DNA from: JAISST01 sp050434145
GTDB lineage: Bacteria > Fusobacteriota > Fusobacteriia > Fusobacteriales > Fusobacteriaceae
NCBI RefSeq assembly: GCF_050434145.1
Contig: NZ_JBNPVX010000047.1
Location: 1 to 18,796, forward strand
DNA length: 18,796 bases
Direction of reading: 5' to 3'
Part shown: positions 5,430-15,360 of the stretch, one piece after another
How positions within the stretch are numbered: position 1 is the stretch's first letter
Layout: the number at the start of each line of letters is the position of its first letter
Position numbers and translations under genes: made by a program
The notes under the pieces: model-generated
Databases searched by the model: none
Told to the model about the DNA's origin: nothing
The model's input: the letters and a program-made list of their open reading frames with translations, nothing else

Positions 5430-8228
5430 TTAAAATTCTGACCAATAATAAATAGTTGCTTCTGGCATTGGAGTATTAAGACCAGTTTTTAGATAAAAGA
5501 TTGTAATTCCAGCAATGGTACAGGTTATTATAATTGGAGCTATTAAGCTTCTATATTTTTTATCTAAATAATTTTTGATAATAATTATATTTGAGAAATT
5601 AAGGTTAAATTTTTCAAATAAAGTATTCAAGATTTCAATTTTATCTTTTCCTAAATAAACCTTGTTATTATGGCTGTTAATCTCTATTTGATTGGAACGA
5701 ACATATGATATTAATTCACTTTCTGTAAATGAAAAATTGTTTATTTTGATGGAATAATTGTTTTTATCTTTAGTTATCAAATATATTGGACTTTTTCTAT
5801 CTAATTCATAGGCATTAAAAGGTCCAATGTTAATACCAGTTTTATAAAAAGTAGAAAATATCTTAATACTATCTTTATTGTACATAGTTTGGTTTCCATC
5901 TAGAACGCCATTTTTATATAGAAATTCTTTATTATAAGTTTCCTCTTTTGTCCGTAAATGTATAGAACCAGTAAAATTATTTGAGTCTTTCACAATAATA
6001 TTTTGTGAATTGACATGTAATCCTGTATTTTCCAGGATAACAGAGTTGTAGAAACTTTGGTATAAATTGTTAAAATAATATTTATTTTTAAAGAATTTTT
6101 TTATAGGAACCATGAGAATAGATATCATTACAATAAAAAATGCTAATGATATAACTAAAAATCTTATAGAAGTAAAAATTCCAATAATTTTTAGGAAGTA
6201 TACAAGTGATAATAAAATAAATAATTTAATGTAAAGGATATTAATTTTATTTATAAGTGATAAATTATTCAAATTTATGCAATAACTTATTATTTCATCT
6301 ATATTACCATTGTTAATACTGTCAGAAATATGCTTTTTAATTTGACTAATATTATTACTTTGTTCTTTAGGTACTATATTATTAAGATAAATATTATTTA
6401 TCTGGTTGATAGTGTTGGTAAAAAAATCTTGTATCTTGTCATCACTGATTTGAAAACTTTCCTTTTTATCATTAGATATGATTTCAATCATACTATAATT
6501 ATTTGGATAAAATTGTTCAAATAAATTAAATCTCAATTTATCACATACTAGATTACTATCATTATTTATTGCACTTTTTAAGAACTTATCAGCCCATTTT
6601 TTTCTGTAATGATTTAGTATTAACATAATAATAAGAAATGGGATTATCATAATTAAAATCAAATGATCTTGTATCGTAATAAAAATCTCTGAATCAAATA
6701 TTTTTGTTAAACTATATATGAAAGGACTCAATTGCTTACTGCTGTATTGGCCAGAGGTAATATATATTTTATTTAAATTAGGACTTTTATCTACTCTAAA
6801 TTGATTTGTTTTGCTTTTGGTATATATGATAGATTTTCTGATGGAATTATCATTGTTATATTCTATGGAATTACCTACTATTTTTGTACCATCATTCATA
6901 TCTCTTATAGAATGCTCTTTTAGATTCCCATTATCATAGTATTTAAAATATTCTCCAATGTATGAATATCCATTATATATGCCTTTACTTTCTAGTGCCC
7001 CATTAGTATAATATGTGGCTCTTTCCTGTGCATTATCTGGGATGCCTTTTGCTTTGTTTTTTTCTTGTATTTCTTGAGCCATTTTTTCTTTTTCAATTTG
7101 TTCATTTTCTAGTTTTTCTCTTTCATATTTTTCATAGTCATTATATTCGTCATATTCTTCATCCTCTAATTTATCATAGTACAATCTTTCATGTACTCCA
7201 GCATCAACGAATTTTCCATTTGAGAGTTCTTTATATGGTCCTTCTTTTTGGTCATTGACATAAGTACCAGTTTCTGAAAGTTTTCCATCTAAAAACACTT
7301 GATATGGCCCTTCCATTACATCATTAACATATGTTCCTTTTTCCCATATTTTTCCAAAGAAAAATTTACTAAATTCACCATTTTTCATATTATTTTTGTA
7401 TTGGAACTTAATTAATATATCAATGTCATGACTGTATTCATTGATACTGGCATTTCCTTCTTTACTGTTGTTAATATATACACCTTCTTCAACAAAACAA
7501 TCATCCCTATTATCAATAGAATAAGGTCCATCTTTAATATTGTTTTTATACTCTACAAAAGAAATTAGTCTCTTATCATAATCATAGTGATAAAATTTTC
7601 CCTCTCTTTTTCCATTCAGAAATTTTCCTTGTTTTTTTAGTTGGCCATTGAGATGAGTAGTTTTGTATTCTCCAGAAATGTTAAGATTTTCTGGATTATG
7701 AATTTCTTCAATAGACTCATCTTTATTATATTTTACAAAATAATCAGCTTTATTATTGTCGATATATATTCCAGTTTCAGTTAGAAAGCCATCAGTGTCA
7801 GAGATAAAAAACATACCTTCTTTTTTTCCATTAATATATTGTCCTTCTATTTTATATAGAGTTCCATTATTATCATAATATTCAGTATATGGCCCATTCT
7901 TAATACCAGCTTTAAAAGTATATTTACCTAAGTATTCATTGTTATCAGAGTAGTAATTGGCTATTCCAGTAAATGGTTTTGAAAGTTTTTCTTGGTACAA
8001 TAATCCATCATCTTTGATTTCGCCATTAGGTAATTTCACTTCATTTATAATTTCTCCATCCTTTTCTTTTTCATGTTCAGTGGCAGGAAACCCTCCTCGA
8101 TTATATATATGAGAACTAATAACAGCATTTACTGTTTTTGGAATCATAACTTTGTATGCTGCATATGATTTATTTACATTGATAATAAATACAAAACCTA
8201 AAATAAATAATGTCAGTAATTTTTTCAT
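5430..8228 (-). CDS. MORN_2/YwqK-repeat four-span membrane protein, intact
   Basis: The longest intact member, 932 aa. Signal peptide 1-23 ends SYA. LLYQEKLSKPFTG (76-88) opens the ectodomain, and about ten MORN_2-like units run to about residue 435. They are interrupted by a Glu/Lys/Tyr-rich probable coiled coil at 352-395, absent from the paralogues. The juxtamembrane module is FRVD (477-480) to SKQLSPFIYSL (497-507). Predicted spans are 522-539, 666-684, 687-707 and 894-912. Lys-rich flanks (YRKK, KKFFKNK) place 540-663 and 710-893 in the cytoplasm, so YKNGVLDGNQ (771-780) and GINIGPF (798-804) lie on the opposite side from the other repeats. The tail TPMPEATIYYW is outside. The start is fixed by AGGAGGAACAATG. 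It lies 45 nt after the upstream gene, so co-transcription is likely. A surface receptor, immunity or host-interaction role is speculative. Confidence 0.85.
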   Translation of the reverse strand: MKKLLTLFILGFVFIINVNKSYAAYKVMIPKTVNAVISSHIYNRGGFPATEHEKEKDGEIINEVKLPNGEIKDDGLLYQEKLSKPFTGIANYYSDNNEYLGKYTFKAGIKNGPYTEYYDNNGTLYKIEGQYINGKKEGMFFISDTDGFLTETGIYIDNNKADYFVKYNKDESIEEIHNPENLNISGEYKTTHLNGQLKKQGKFLNGKREGKFYHYDYDKRLISFVEYKNNIKDGPYSIDNRDDCFVEEGVYINNSKEGNASINEYSHDIDILIKFQYKNNMKNGEFSKFFFGKIWEKGTYVNDVMEGPYQVFLDGKLSETGTYVNDQKEGPYKELSNGKFVDAGVHERLYYDKLEDEEYDEYNDYEKYEREKLENEQIEKEKMAQEIQEKNKAKGIPDNAQERATYYTNGALESKGIYNGYSYIGEYFKYYDNGNLKEHSIRDMNDGTKIVGNSIEYNNDNSIRKSIIYTKSKTNQFRVDKSPNLNKIYITSGQYSSKQLSPFIYSLTKIFDSEIFITIQDHLILIMIIPFLIIMLILNHYRKKWADKFLKSAINNDSNLVCDKLRFNLFEQFYPNNYSMIEIISNDKKESFQISDDKIQDFFTNTINQINNIYLNNIVPKEQSNNISQIKKHISDSINNGNIDEIISYCINLNNLSLINKINILYIKLFILLSLVYFLKIIGIFTSIRFLVISLAFFIVMISILMVPIKKFFKNKYYFNNLYQSFYNSVILENTGLHVNSQNIIVKDSNNFTGSIHLRTKEETYNKEFLYKNGVLDGNQTMYNKDSIKIFSTFYKTGINIGPFNAYELDRKSPIYLITKDKNNYSIKINNFSFTESELISYVRSNQIEINSHNNKVYLGKDKIEILNTLFEKFNLNFSNIIIIKNYLDKKYRSLIAPIIITCTIAGITIFYLKTGLNTPMPEATIYYWSEF

Positions 8229-8273
8229 TGTTCCTCCTAAAAGTGATATTTATTTGATAGTGCATAAAGTTTT

Positions 8274-10445
8274 TTATGGATAATTACTATTAAAAAATGC
8301 AGGTGGCATTTTATGGAAATAAAAAATTGAAAATATAAGAAACCCTGTGATTATAGTGCAACATGAAATTATTAGTAATGAAAAGTACATTTTTTTATCT
8401 ATAAAATTTAATAAGCTTTCTTTTTCTATAGGCATTTGGTTTTCACTTTTATTTTGATTATTAGATAAAAGTCCATCAATATAATTAAATTCTTTTATTA
8501 AATTTCCAGATTCATCTAGTAATGACATTTTTCCATAAAAATTACCATGTACTACATTGCAGAGTTCATTTTTTTTGTTTATGGATAATTTACAAATAAG
8601 TACAATTTTTTTTAGAATATAATTATTGATTTTTTCTGGTATTTTTATAGAATTTCTATATTTCAAGATTTTATATATTGGTAATGCGATTATTAAAATA
8701 AATAGAATTATGCAAGACAAAGAAATAATTAATGTTGAATAGATTCCAATGATTATTCCAAAATATAAAATAGTAAAGGCAACTATAATATTGAATACAA
8801 TAGTTTTTGAATATTTGCTAAAATAATGGTTATTAGCCATTGTATAATTGAGTATTGCTTTGCTCAATCGATTTTCATTAATATTTTCTTCAATTTCACT
8901 AAGATAATTTTCTTTTGTTTCCAAAAGACTATTAATTAATATTTCTGAAATAGTTGCCTTTATATTTAATTTTAATTCTGATGGAATTAAGAATTCTTGC
9001 TCTTTGAAGTTGAAATTATTTTTGATTATAATGATATCACAAGCCATAAAATAAAGAGTTTCAAAGATATTATCACTAGAGTTTTGATTTGAAAATAGAG
9101 AGTTACTATTCCAATACTGTAATAATTTATTATAAAGTAAAAATATTATCAACATAAATATAATATATGGGATAATTAATATATACATATTTTTTTCTAT
9201 AAATAAGAATACCTCTGATCTGTACTTTTCTGTTAGTGAATAAGTTATTGGAGATATCCTCTTGCCAATGCTATTTTCATTGATTAAATAGAAAGTTTTT
9301 TGTGGGATTCTTTGTGCAATATAATCTATTCGAAAATTATTGGAACCTATAGATTTAAAAGAAATGGTCTGACTAAGTTCTAAATTTTCAGAATATTTTG
9401 TGGAGTCTTCAACAATTTCTCCATTTTTTATGGCAGATCGAATAGAATATTCTAGTGTATTTCCTAGATAATCATATTCTATATATATTCCATCTAAATA
9501 ACCATTAGTATAAGTCCCAGTTGTGCTAGGTTTACCAGTTAGATAATGGTTTTTGAATAATTCTTCGAAATAAAGGTTAGAATTAAATTCACTTTTATCA
9601 GGTTGATGATATGTCTCAAACATTCCATCTAAAATACCATTAACATAAGTATAGTATGCAACTATTGATTTATTAGACTTATATTCAGTCCATTCCCCAT
9701 TCTTTTGGTCATTTAGATATTCTCCTTTTTCTTTGAAAGTCTTACGCTTATAATATGAGGAAAATGCACCTTCTTTTTTTCCATTTACATAATTAGTATG
9801 GCTTTCGACTTCTCCAGTTGAATAAAATTGAGTAGATAAACCATGTTTTTTGTCATTGAGATAAATAGTGTGCTCTTGCGGGTTTCCATAGGAATCACGT
9901 ATTAGAAATTTGTCATCATAGAGACCATACTTAGCATATAAAAGGGGATCATTTATAATATTACCATTTTTATATATCTTAGTGTCTGACTTTTCTCCAT
10001 ATGAATCATAATGATGGAATTCACCTTCTAATACATCATTTACATAAGTGCCTGATTGATGTAATAGCCCTGATTGGGAATATGCTTTATATTCTCCATT
10101 CTTGATGCCATTCTTGTATTCTGTTGTATCAACAATAAAGGACATCCCTTCATATTCTCGTGTGTACAAACATTCCAACTCACCATTAATATAAGTTCCT
10201 GTTTCCATAAAACGGTCGACTGTTGATTTTTTCTTGTAATTACCATTTTTCTTACCATTCTTGTATGTGGTTACAGTATAAGCATTTTTATATGATGTCT
10301 TATCTCTAATAACGCCAGAAAAAGGGATATCAGAATTTTTTTCATAAATAATTCCATTTTTTTCAACGGTATTTTCTATGCTAATCTCTTTTCCTAGAAG
10401 GGCAAAATTAGTTATTAATAAAAATATAAATAATAATTTCCTCAT
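8274..10445 (-). CDS. MORN_2/YwqK-repeat four-span membrane protein with shortened C-terminal module
   Basis: A 723-aa intact member. A signal peptide of about 18 residues is followed by NTVEKNGIIYEK...IPFSG (25-44), the conserved entry motif shared most closely with the 556-aa member. About ten MORN_2-like units run from 55 to 330. Then come FRIDY (371-375) and YLINENSIGKRISPITYSL (386-404), the clearest example of the juxtamembrane module. Spans are near 420-438, 548-567, 570-591 and 686-709. The second cytoplasmic part is reduced: it keeps GKMSLLDESGNLIKEFNYIDG (638-658) but lacks NIGPF and the following LGKDKIEIL-like region of its relatives, a deletion of roughly 100 residues. AGGAG precedes the ATG, and the upstream gene ends 16 nt away. 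Function is unknown. Confidence 0.85.
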   Translation of the reverse strand: MRKLLFIFLLITNFALLGKEISIENTVEKNGIIYEKNSDIPFSGVIRDKTSYKNAYTVTTYKNGKKNGNYKKKSTVDRFMETGTYINGELECLYTREYEGMSFIVDTTEYKNGIKNGEYKAYSQSGLLHQSGTYVNDVLEGEFHHYDSYGEKSDTKIYKNGNIINDPLLYAKYGLYDDKFLIRDSYGNPQEHTIYLNDKKHGLSTQFYSTGEVESHTNYVNGKKEGAFSSYYKRKTFKEKGEYLNDQKNGEWTEYKSNKSIVAYYTYVNGILDGMFETYHQPDKSEFNSNLYFEELFKNHYLTGKPSTTGTYTNGYLDGIYIEYDYLGNTLEYSIRSAIKNGEIVEDSTKYSENLELSQTISFKSIGSNNFRIDYIAQRIPQKTFYLINENSIGKRISPITYSLTEKYRSEVFLFIEKNMYILIIPYIIFMLIIFLLYNKLLQYWNSNSLFSNQNSSDNIFETLYFMACDIIIIKNNFNFKEQEFLIPSELKLNIKATISEILINSLLETKENYLSEIEENINENRLSKAILNYTMANNHYFSKYSKTIVFNIIVAFTILYFGIIIGIYSTLIISLSCIILFILIIALPIYKILKYRNSIKIPEKINNYILKKIVLICKLSINKKNELCNVVHGNFYGKMSLLDESGNLIKEFNYIDGLLSNNQNKSENQMPIEKESLLNFIDKKMYFSLLIISCCTIITGFLIFSIFYFHKMPPAFFNSNYP

Positions 10446-10461
10446 GACATCTCCTGAAAGA

Positions 10462-11067
10462 TTATTTGATTTCTGCTAATTTTTTTTCTAATAACTTAAT
10501 GTCCATTATACCATCAATTATACACTCATTGTATATTTTATAGCTAAATTTTCCAAATACTGTATATGGATTTTCCATATTATCTGGAATTTCTCCAGGT
10601 TCTCTGTTGGTTTTCCAATACCATTTGCCAACATTAGTTCCATTGATATCATCAGTATATTCTATGAAAATCAAGTATACTATTTCTTTAGTTTTGTCAT
10701 TTACATACAAACCACTAAATCTACCTTTAATCAATATAAATTCACTTAATTCAAAAAATTCATTAAAATATATTACAGCAGCAGTAGCATATGCGTGATT
10801 TCTGGTATCTTTAAAATTTCCTAAATAATTAAATTTATAAATATTATAAATTGCTAAATAATCAGTTTTTTTTGTTAATCCAAATTTTTCATATTCTTCT
10901 TTAGGCATTATTCCAGATTTTCCATTTAAACTAGTGTTAGTTGGTGCTTTGTATCCAGCGGTTTCATAAAATTTGGCATCTTTTATTTTTACTCTTCTCC
11001 AATCGGATGCAAAAATGGCAGTAGTCATGAATAGGAGACTTGTTGCAATTATTATTAACTTTTTCAT
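10462..11067 (-). CDS. Secreted protein of unknown function inside the MORN_2 array
   Basis: A 201-aa protein not recognised as a known family. A clear signal peptide (MKKLIIIATSLLFMTTAIFA, cut before SDW) has no lipobox Cys, so the product is expected in the periplasm or outside. The mature part is mixed and rich in Tyr, Phe and Lys, with NHAYATAAVIYFNEFFELSE (94-113) and GKWYWKTNREPGEIPDNMEN (147-166). There are no MORN repeats and no membrane span after the signal. It is the only gene in the array outside the repeat family. It lies 16 nt upstream of the 723-aa member and 122 nt after the preceding one, so it probably shares the transcript. A strong AAGGAGG precedes the ATG at slightly long spacing. 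It could be a soluble partner of the membrane proteins, but nothing in the sequence proves that. Confidence 0.75.
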   Translation of the reverse strand: MKKLIIIATSLLFMTTAIFASDWRRVKIKDAKFYETAGYKAPTNTSLNGKSGIMPKEEYEKFGLTKKTDYLAIYNIYKFNYLGNFKDTRNHAYATAAVIYFNEFFELSEFILIKGRFSGLYVNDKTKEIVYLIFIEYTDDINGTNVGKWYWKTNREPGEIPDNMENPYTVFGKFSYKIYNECIIDGIMDIKLLEKKLAEIK

Positions 11068-11189
11068 TTGTAGTCATTCCTCCTTATGGGGTTATATTTA
11101 TTTTAAATTAGTATTTTGTATAAAAATTTAGTGCTTTTAGTACTGATTGTCTATTAATCATAAATTTTTGGTATTATTTTAATTAGTAA

Positions 11190-12800
11190 TCAATTTTTTA
11201 ATATTTCTCTTGAGCTTTTAACAGAAGATTCTGGCATTTGATGAAAATACATATATTTGAATGATACAAAAAATATAAGAACAATCATAGATGAAGCAAA
11301 AGTTGAAATAACTAGATTTAATATACTATTTTCGACATTAGATAAGAAATCCATATTATTTTTTAAGTTAATATTAAGCTTAGTCATCAAATTATTGAAT
11401 ATATCGGTTTTGTTCTTGCTAAGAAATATTTTTTTATTTTTATGTGTAAATTCTTTTTCCATATTATTCATTAGGTAAGAAATCTCTTCTTCATTATATT
11501 TATTTCCATTAATATCCATAATAAAGGTTTTAGCAGTATGATTAATAGTATAAGCTGCTTCAAACTCATGTTTGTACCTTATAAAAGGACCAATATTATT
11601 GCCAACATCATATGTGGTTTCAAATAATATAGTATCATTTTTACAATATAATTGCTGTCCATGTAAAAAACCATTTTTATATTGCAATTCCTTTTTGATA
11701 TTGCCCTCTCCATTATATGTAAAAATTAGATTTCCAGAAAAATTTGATTTTGTAGGTTTTGATGATAAATTAGAAAAATTTAGAATTTCAGAAAATAAAA
11801 AATTTGAAATCTTATTTTGAGGAAATATTCCATAGAATGAATATAGCGATAGATATTTCCATAAAACAGCTAATACTACCAATAATACTCCAATTATTAC
11901 AGCTATAGAGAGTGAAAAAAAGACACCCATTATTATCCATAAATAACTAAGTATTAAAAATAAAGAAAAACGGAAAAATAATATGTTAAAAGAATTTTTA
12001 ATGCAATTTTTATTGAAAAATTCACAATAATCAATGATATCTTCTAATTTATTTTCTTGAACTTTTTTCATAATATATGTAACAGAATCTGAATATTCTT
12101 GATCATTTTGGCAAGTATGTTTTAGAATATTTCTACTAATAAAATTAATAATATTTGTCTTTAAATTTTCAGTATGATTAGATGTTATAAAAAAATTTTC
12201 TGTGCTCTCATCAATTTTTACACTAATACAAGAGAGATTCAAATTATTAAAATTTTCAAAAATATTATAAGATAATTTATTGGTAATATGCAGATTTCTA
12301 AATTTATAAGAATTTTTGCAAAACTGCCAATATATAAATCTTCGATATAGTATTAGTAAACATAAATTAAAAATGAAAAAAATAAATACTAGATAAGTTA
12401 AGTTGTTTTCTAAGTGACTCTGTTTGTATAAACCATATTTTTTAATATTTTTAAAAGTATTAATAGAAATTCTCTTTCCTGTAAAATCATCATTAATCAA
12501 ATAGATTTTAATTGGAAAGAAAAAAGAGTTATGATAGTCAATTCTAAAATTATGTTGACTATAAGAGACGTAAATAATATAATTTGTCAATTTACCATAT
12601 TCATTACATTCTAGAAAATATGATATTGGTTGATTATCATAATATTTTCCAGCATATATGAGCGTTCCTTGATCATTGTATTTAAAGTAATTTCCATGAA
12701 TTTGATTATCATGAAAGAATCCTTTTTCTGTTATTATTCCATGATTATTATATATTTCTCTTTTTGTATATTCTTTATTGTTGATGTAAATACCACTTCT
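11190..12800 (-). pseudogene. C-terminal two thirds of a frameshifted MORN_2 four-span protein
   Basis: From about 12800 this frame reads LRSGIYINNKEYTKREIYNN, then MORN-like units (KGFFHDNQIHGNYFKYN, YAGKYYDNQPISYF), with no stop until 11190. It continues the repeat region of the frame at 12734-13681 and supplies the rest of the family pattern: HNFRIDY, IYLINDDFTGKRIS, a first span (LVFIFFIFNLCLLIL), a cytoplasmic segment with NIFENFNNLNLSCISV, a two-span hairpin, YKNGFLHGQQ, GNNIGPF, MDINGNKYNEEE, a last span and the tail MPESS. An in-frame ATG at 12590 (MTNYIIYVSY) gives 466 aa but lacks a ribosome binding site and falls mid-domain, so it is not a natural start. Adding one base near 12805 would rebuild an 830-aa protein. 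Confidence 0.75.
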
Positions 12801-13681
12801 AAGTACTTCTCATTTTGCTTAAAAAATAAAAATCTACCATGTTTTATACCATTTTTATATTTTATTTGTTTACTTTTTTGACCTTGAGGAAAGTAACTAA
12901 TTACATCCCCTTCTATTATATCATTAATATAGGTACCACTTTGATAAAGATTGGTGTTTTTGTCTTTGATGAAAAAAGGTCCTTCCATTATTCCTAAATT
13001 ATAAGTAATTTTGCTAGTTATATTGCCCGTGATATCATATTCAATGTGTTCGCCATTTGGAATAGCAGCATAATAATATTGTTCTTTAAAAATTTGTTTA
13101 TTCTTATAATATTCTACATAAGAACATGGAGAATCATGAAAAGATATTTCTTTAGATTTAATAAGATTACTCGTTCCGTGATATGTTATAAATTCTGAAA
13201 TCATGAAATTTTTATCATCAAAAAAAATATTTGTAGTATATAAATTTCCTTCACTATCCACTGTTGGTATTGTTTTTTTTAAAGTATTACTATTTACATT
13301 ACGGAGAGCATCTTTAATATTATAGCTGGGGTGTTTGATTCCAGAAGCATAACTTCCCTCTTCAATAATTGACTTTTGTGGTGAATCATAATATATAATA
13401 TATTTACCATCTTTTATCCCACTAGAGAAATGATATTTTCCGATGAGATTTCCAGATGATGAGTAATAGTTTGCATATCCTGTATATGGCTCTGAGGAAT
13501 ATTTTTCATACAATAAATCATATTCAATTTTACTTTCTCTTTCTATAAGAGTTTCTTCGCTGTTTTCCTTAGTATCATCATATTGGGATTCTTCAAGTAT
13601 TATTTTATAATAGCCAAAAACCCTAATATTGGATGTTATTGTGAAAAATATTAAAGTAATAAGAAATATTGTTTTTCTCAT
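12734..13681 (-). pseudogene. N-terminal part of the frameshifted MORN_2 protein
   Basis: A 315-aa frame with a signal peptide (MRKTIFLITLIFFTITSN, cut near VFG) and YYKIILEES. The entry motif LLYEKYSSEPYTGYANYY closely matches that of the 932-aa paralogue (LLYQEKLSKPFTGIANYY). About six MORN_2-like units follow, ending YKNGIKHGRFLFFKQNEK. After that (about 12806 leftward) the frame leaves the family pattern and runs into a non-homologous tail. The break is at GAGAAG, not in a long homopolymer, and an added base such as GAGAAAG would restore the frame. If translated, the product would be a soluble, secreted repeat protein without membrane anchor. TAGGAG precedes the ATG, and the upstream gene ends 8 nt away. 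Confidence 0.72.
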
Positions 13682-13689
13682 GGAAACTC

Positions 13690-15360
13690 CTAAAAATGTG
13701 ATATTGGTATACTTGTAAAGTAAAATTTTGAAAATATTAATAATAACAACACTGATATAGTCAAAGAAGCTAGAAAAACAATTGGAAAAAAATATTGAGT
13801 TATGTGATTATTAGTTGAAAGTTTTTTTTGCAATATCATAGTATCAATATTAATATTATTGAAGAGATTATAAAAAATCTTATCTTTTTCTTTCCTTAAA
13901 TTCACTTTATTTTTTTTATGATAATTTATAAAGTTAATTGATTTAAGAAAATTATTTACTTCGGATTCATTATAAATTTTATTATTTATATCAATGGTGT
14001 AAATATTATTGTTTTTATAAATGGTGTATAATTTTTTACCATTTTTATTATGTACAACCATTGGTCCAATATTTTTATTATTTTTATAATTTGTGGTTAT
14101 GTATTTAGCACCATTTGTGTGTAATAATTCTTGTTTATCATTTAAAACACCATTTTTAAATTGAAAAGATTTTGTATCTATTTTAATTATTCCAGTAAAA
14201 TAATTATTCTGTTTATCTTGTAATTTGTTATTTGGTAATAATTTTAATTTTGATGCATTTGCAATTCCTTTAAGAAAAACAATAGGTATTTGATTTATTA
14301 TATTTTCATATTTAGAATATGATGAAAATGTATACTTACCTATAGGGTTAATAATTAAGTTATATATGATAAAAAGAAACATTACACAAAGAATGAGTAT
14401 AGGCGCGGAAGAAAAAAACATTATTATTAAGTTAGTGAAAAAAATAGATATTCCAATAAAAATAGTGATAGTTGAAATTTTTAAATCTTGGTGAAGATAG
14501 TTGTCATTTAGAATTTTGCATAAATGAGAAAGTGAATTTATTTTTCCATTATTAATTAAGTGGTTGACATTTTCAATAATCTCATTTTTTTCTTTTAAAT
14601 TTTTAAATAATATATCATCAAAGTATTCTTTAGATAAAGTATTAATGAAATTTTTTTTAAAAATTTCTTTTATAGATGTTGTGATAGGAATATTGATATT
14701 AGTTGAACTTGTCTTAATTACTATATTTGAGCTATTTAAAAAATTAAAATTTTCAAAAGTATTAAAAAATAAATTATATTCAATAAATAAATTTTCTTTT
14801 TTTGATAGAAAATATTTATATTTTCTTTTATATTTATACATTATTATGAGAATGAGAAAAGGTAAGAAAATCCATATAAAATTATCGTGAATGAACATAT
14901 ATTTATCAGATTTAGATTTATAGATCAAATAAAAGATTTTACTAGAAATTTTATGTGCATAATTTTTTCTGATAACATAGTATGTATCATTATATTTAGG
15001 ATCATTATAGTCTTCTACTAAATATTTGTTTTTATCTAATATAATTGTTGAAATTTTTTTATATGGTTTTTCATAAAGCATGTATATTGTTTTAACTCTA
15101 TTTTTATAAATTCCTGATTCTCTTATAGAGTCACGGGTGTAGAGAATATATTCTCCATCTTTGATACCATTTTTATATGTTATTTCAGATAATTTTTTAC
15201 CCCAATTATCATATTCAATAACAACTCCTGAAAATGGTATTTTTCTCCATTTTTGGTAGAGTGTTCCATCTTTTTCAATTGTATCATTTATATTTATTTT
15301 CTCTTCGCATAAAACGATAGAAAATATTAAGAAAAATAGAGATAATAATTTTTTTTTCAT
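13690..15360 (-). CDS. Short-ectodomain MORN_2 four-span membrane protein, intact
   Basis: A 556-aa intact member. The signal peptide (MKKKLLSLFFLIFSIVLC) begins with an A9 run at codons 2-4 (15349-15357). The Cys at 18 lacks a proper lipobox. NDTIEKDGTLYQK...IPFSG (25-45) is the entry motif, but only one or two MORN_2 units follow (63-90), so the ectodomain is about a quarter the length of the 932-aa protein. Spans are near 160-176, 296-315, 319-338 and 522-544. The second cytoplasmic part (340-521) is fully kept: FKNGVLNDKQ (401-410), NKNIGPM (428-434), YTIDINNKIYNESEV and VNLRKEKDKIFYNLF. The tail is TSIPISHF. Its ATG overlaps the stop of the upstream member (ATGA, 15357-15360), which implies translational coupling. 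Confidence 0.85.
   Translation of the reverse strand: MKKKLLSLFFLIFSIVLCEEKININDTIEKDGTLYQKWRKIPFSGVVIEYDNWGKKLSEITYKNGIKDGEYILYTRDSIRESGIYKNRVKTIYMLYEKPYKKISTIILDKNKYLVEDYNDPKYNDTYYVIRKNYAHKISSKIFYLIYKSKSDKYMFIHDNFIWIFLPFLILIIMYKYKRKYKYFLSKKENLFIEYNLFFNTFENFNFLNSSNIVIKTSSTNINIPITTSIKEIFKKNFINTLSKEYFDDILFKNLKEKNEIIENVNHLINNGKINSLSHLCKILNDNYLHQDLKISTITIFIGISIFFTNLIIMFFSSAPILILCVMFLFIIYNLIINPIGKYTFSSYSKYENIINQIPIVFLKGIANASKLKLLPNNKLQDKQNNYFTGIIKIDTKSFQFKNGVLNDKQELLHTNGAKYITTNYKNNKNIGPMVVHNKNGKKLYTIYKNNNIYTIDINNKIYNESEVNNFLKSINFINYHKKNKVNLRKEKDKIFYNLFNNINIDTMILQKKLSTNNHITQYFFPIVFLASLTISVLLLLIFSKFYFTSIPISHF

Noticed and set aside
7013..7258. Plus-strand open frame of 81 aa opposite the 932-aa gene
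   Set aside because: It is the reverse complement of the Glu/Lys-rich coiled coil and repeat region and has no ribosome binding site. The other plus-strand frames inside 4035-14890 are likewise antisense shadows of AT-rich coding sequence.
10040..10258. Minus-strand open frame of 72 aa within the 723-aa gene
   Set aside because: It overlaps the repeat domain in another frame and has no start signal; the same holds for the 61-aa frame at 4679-4864.
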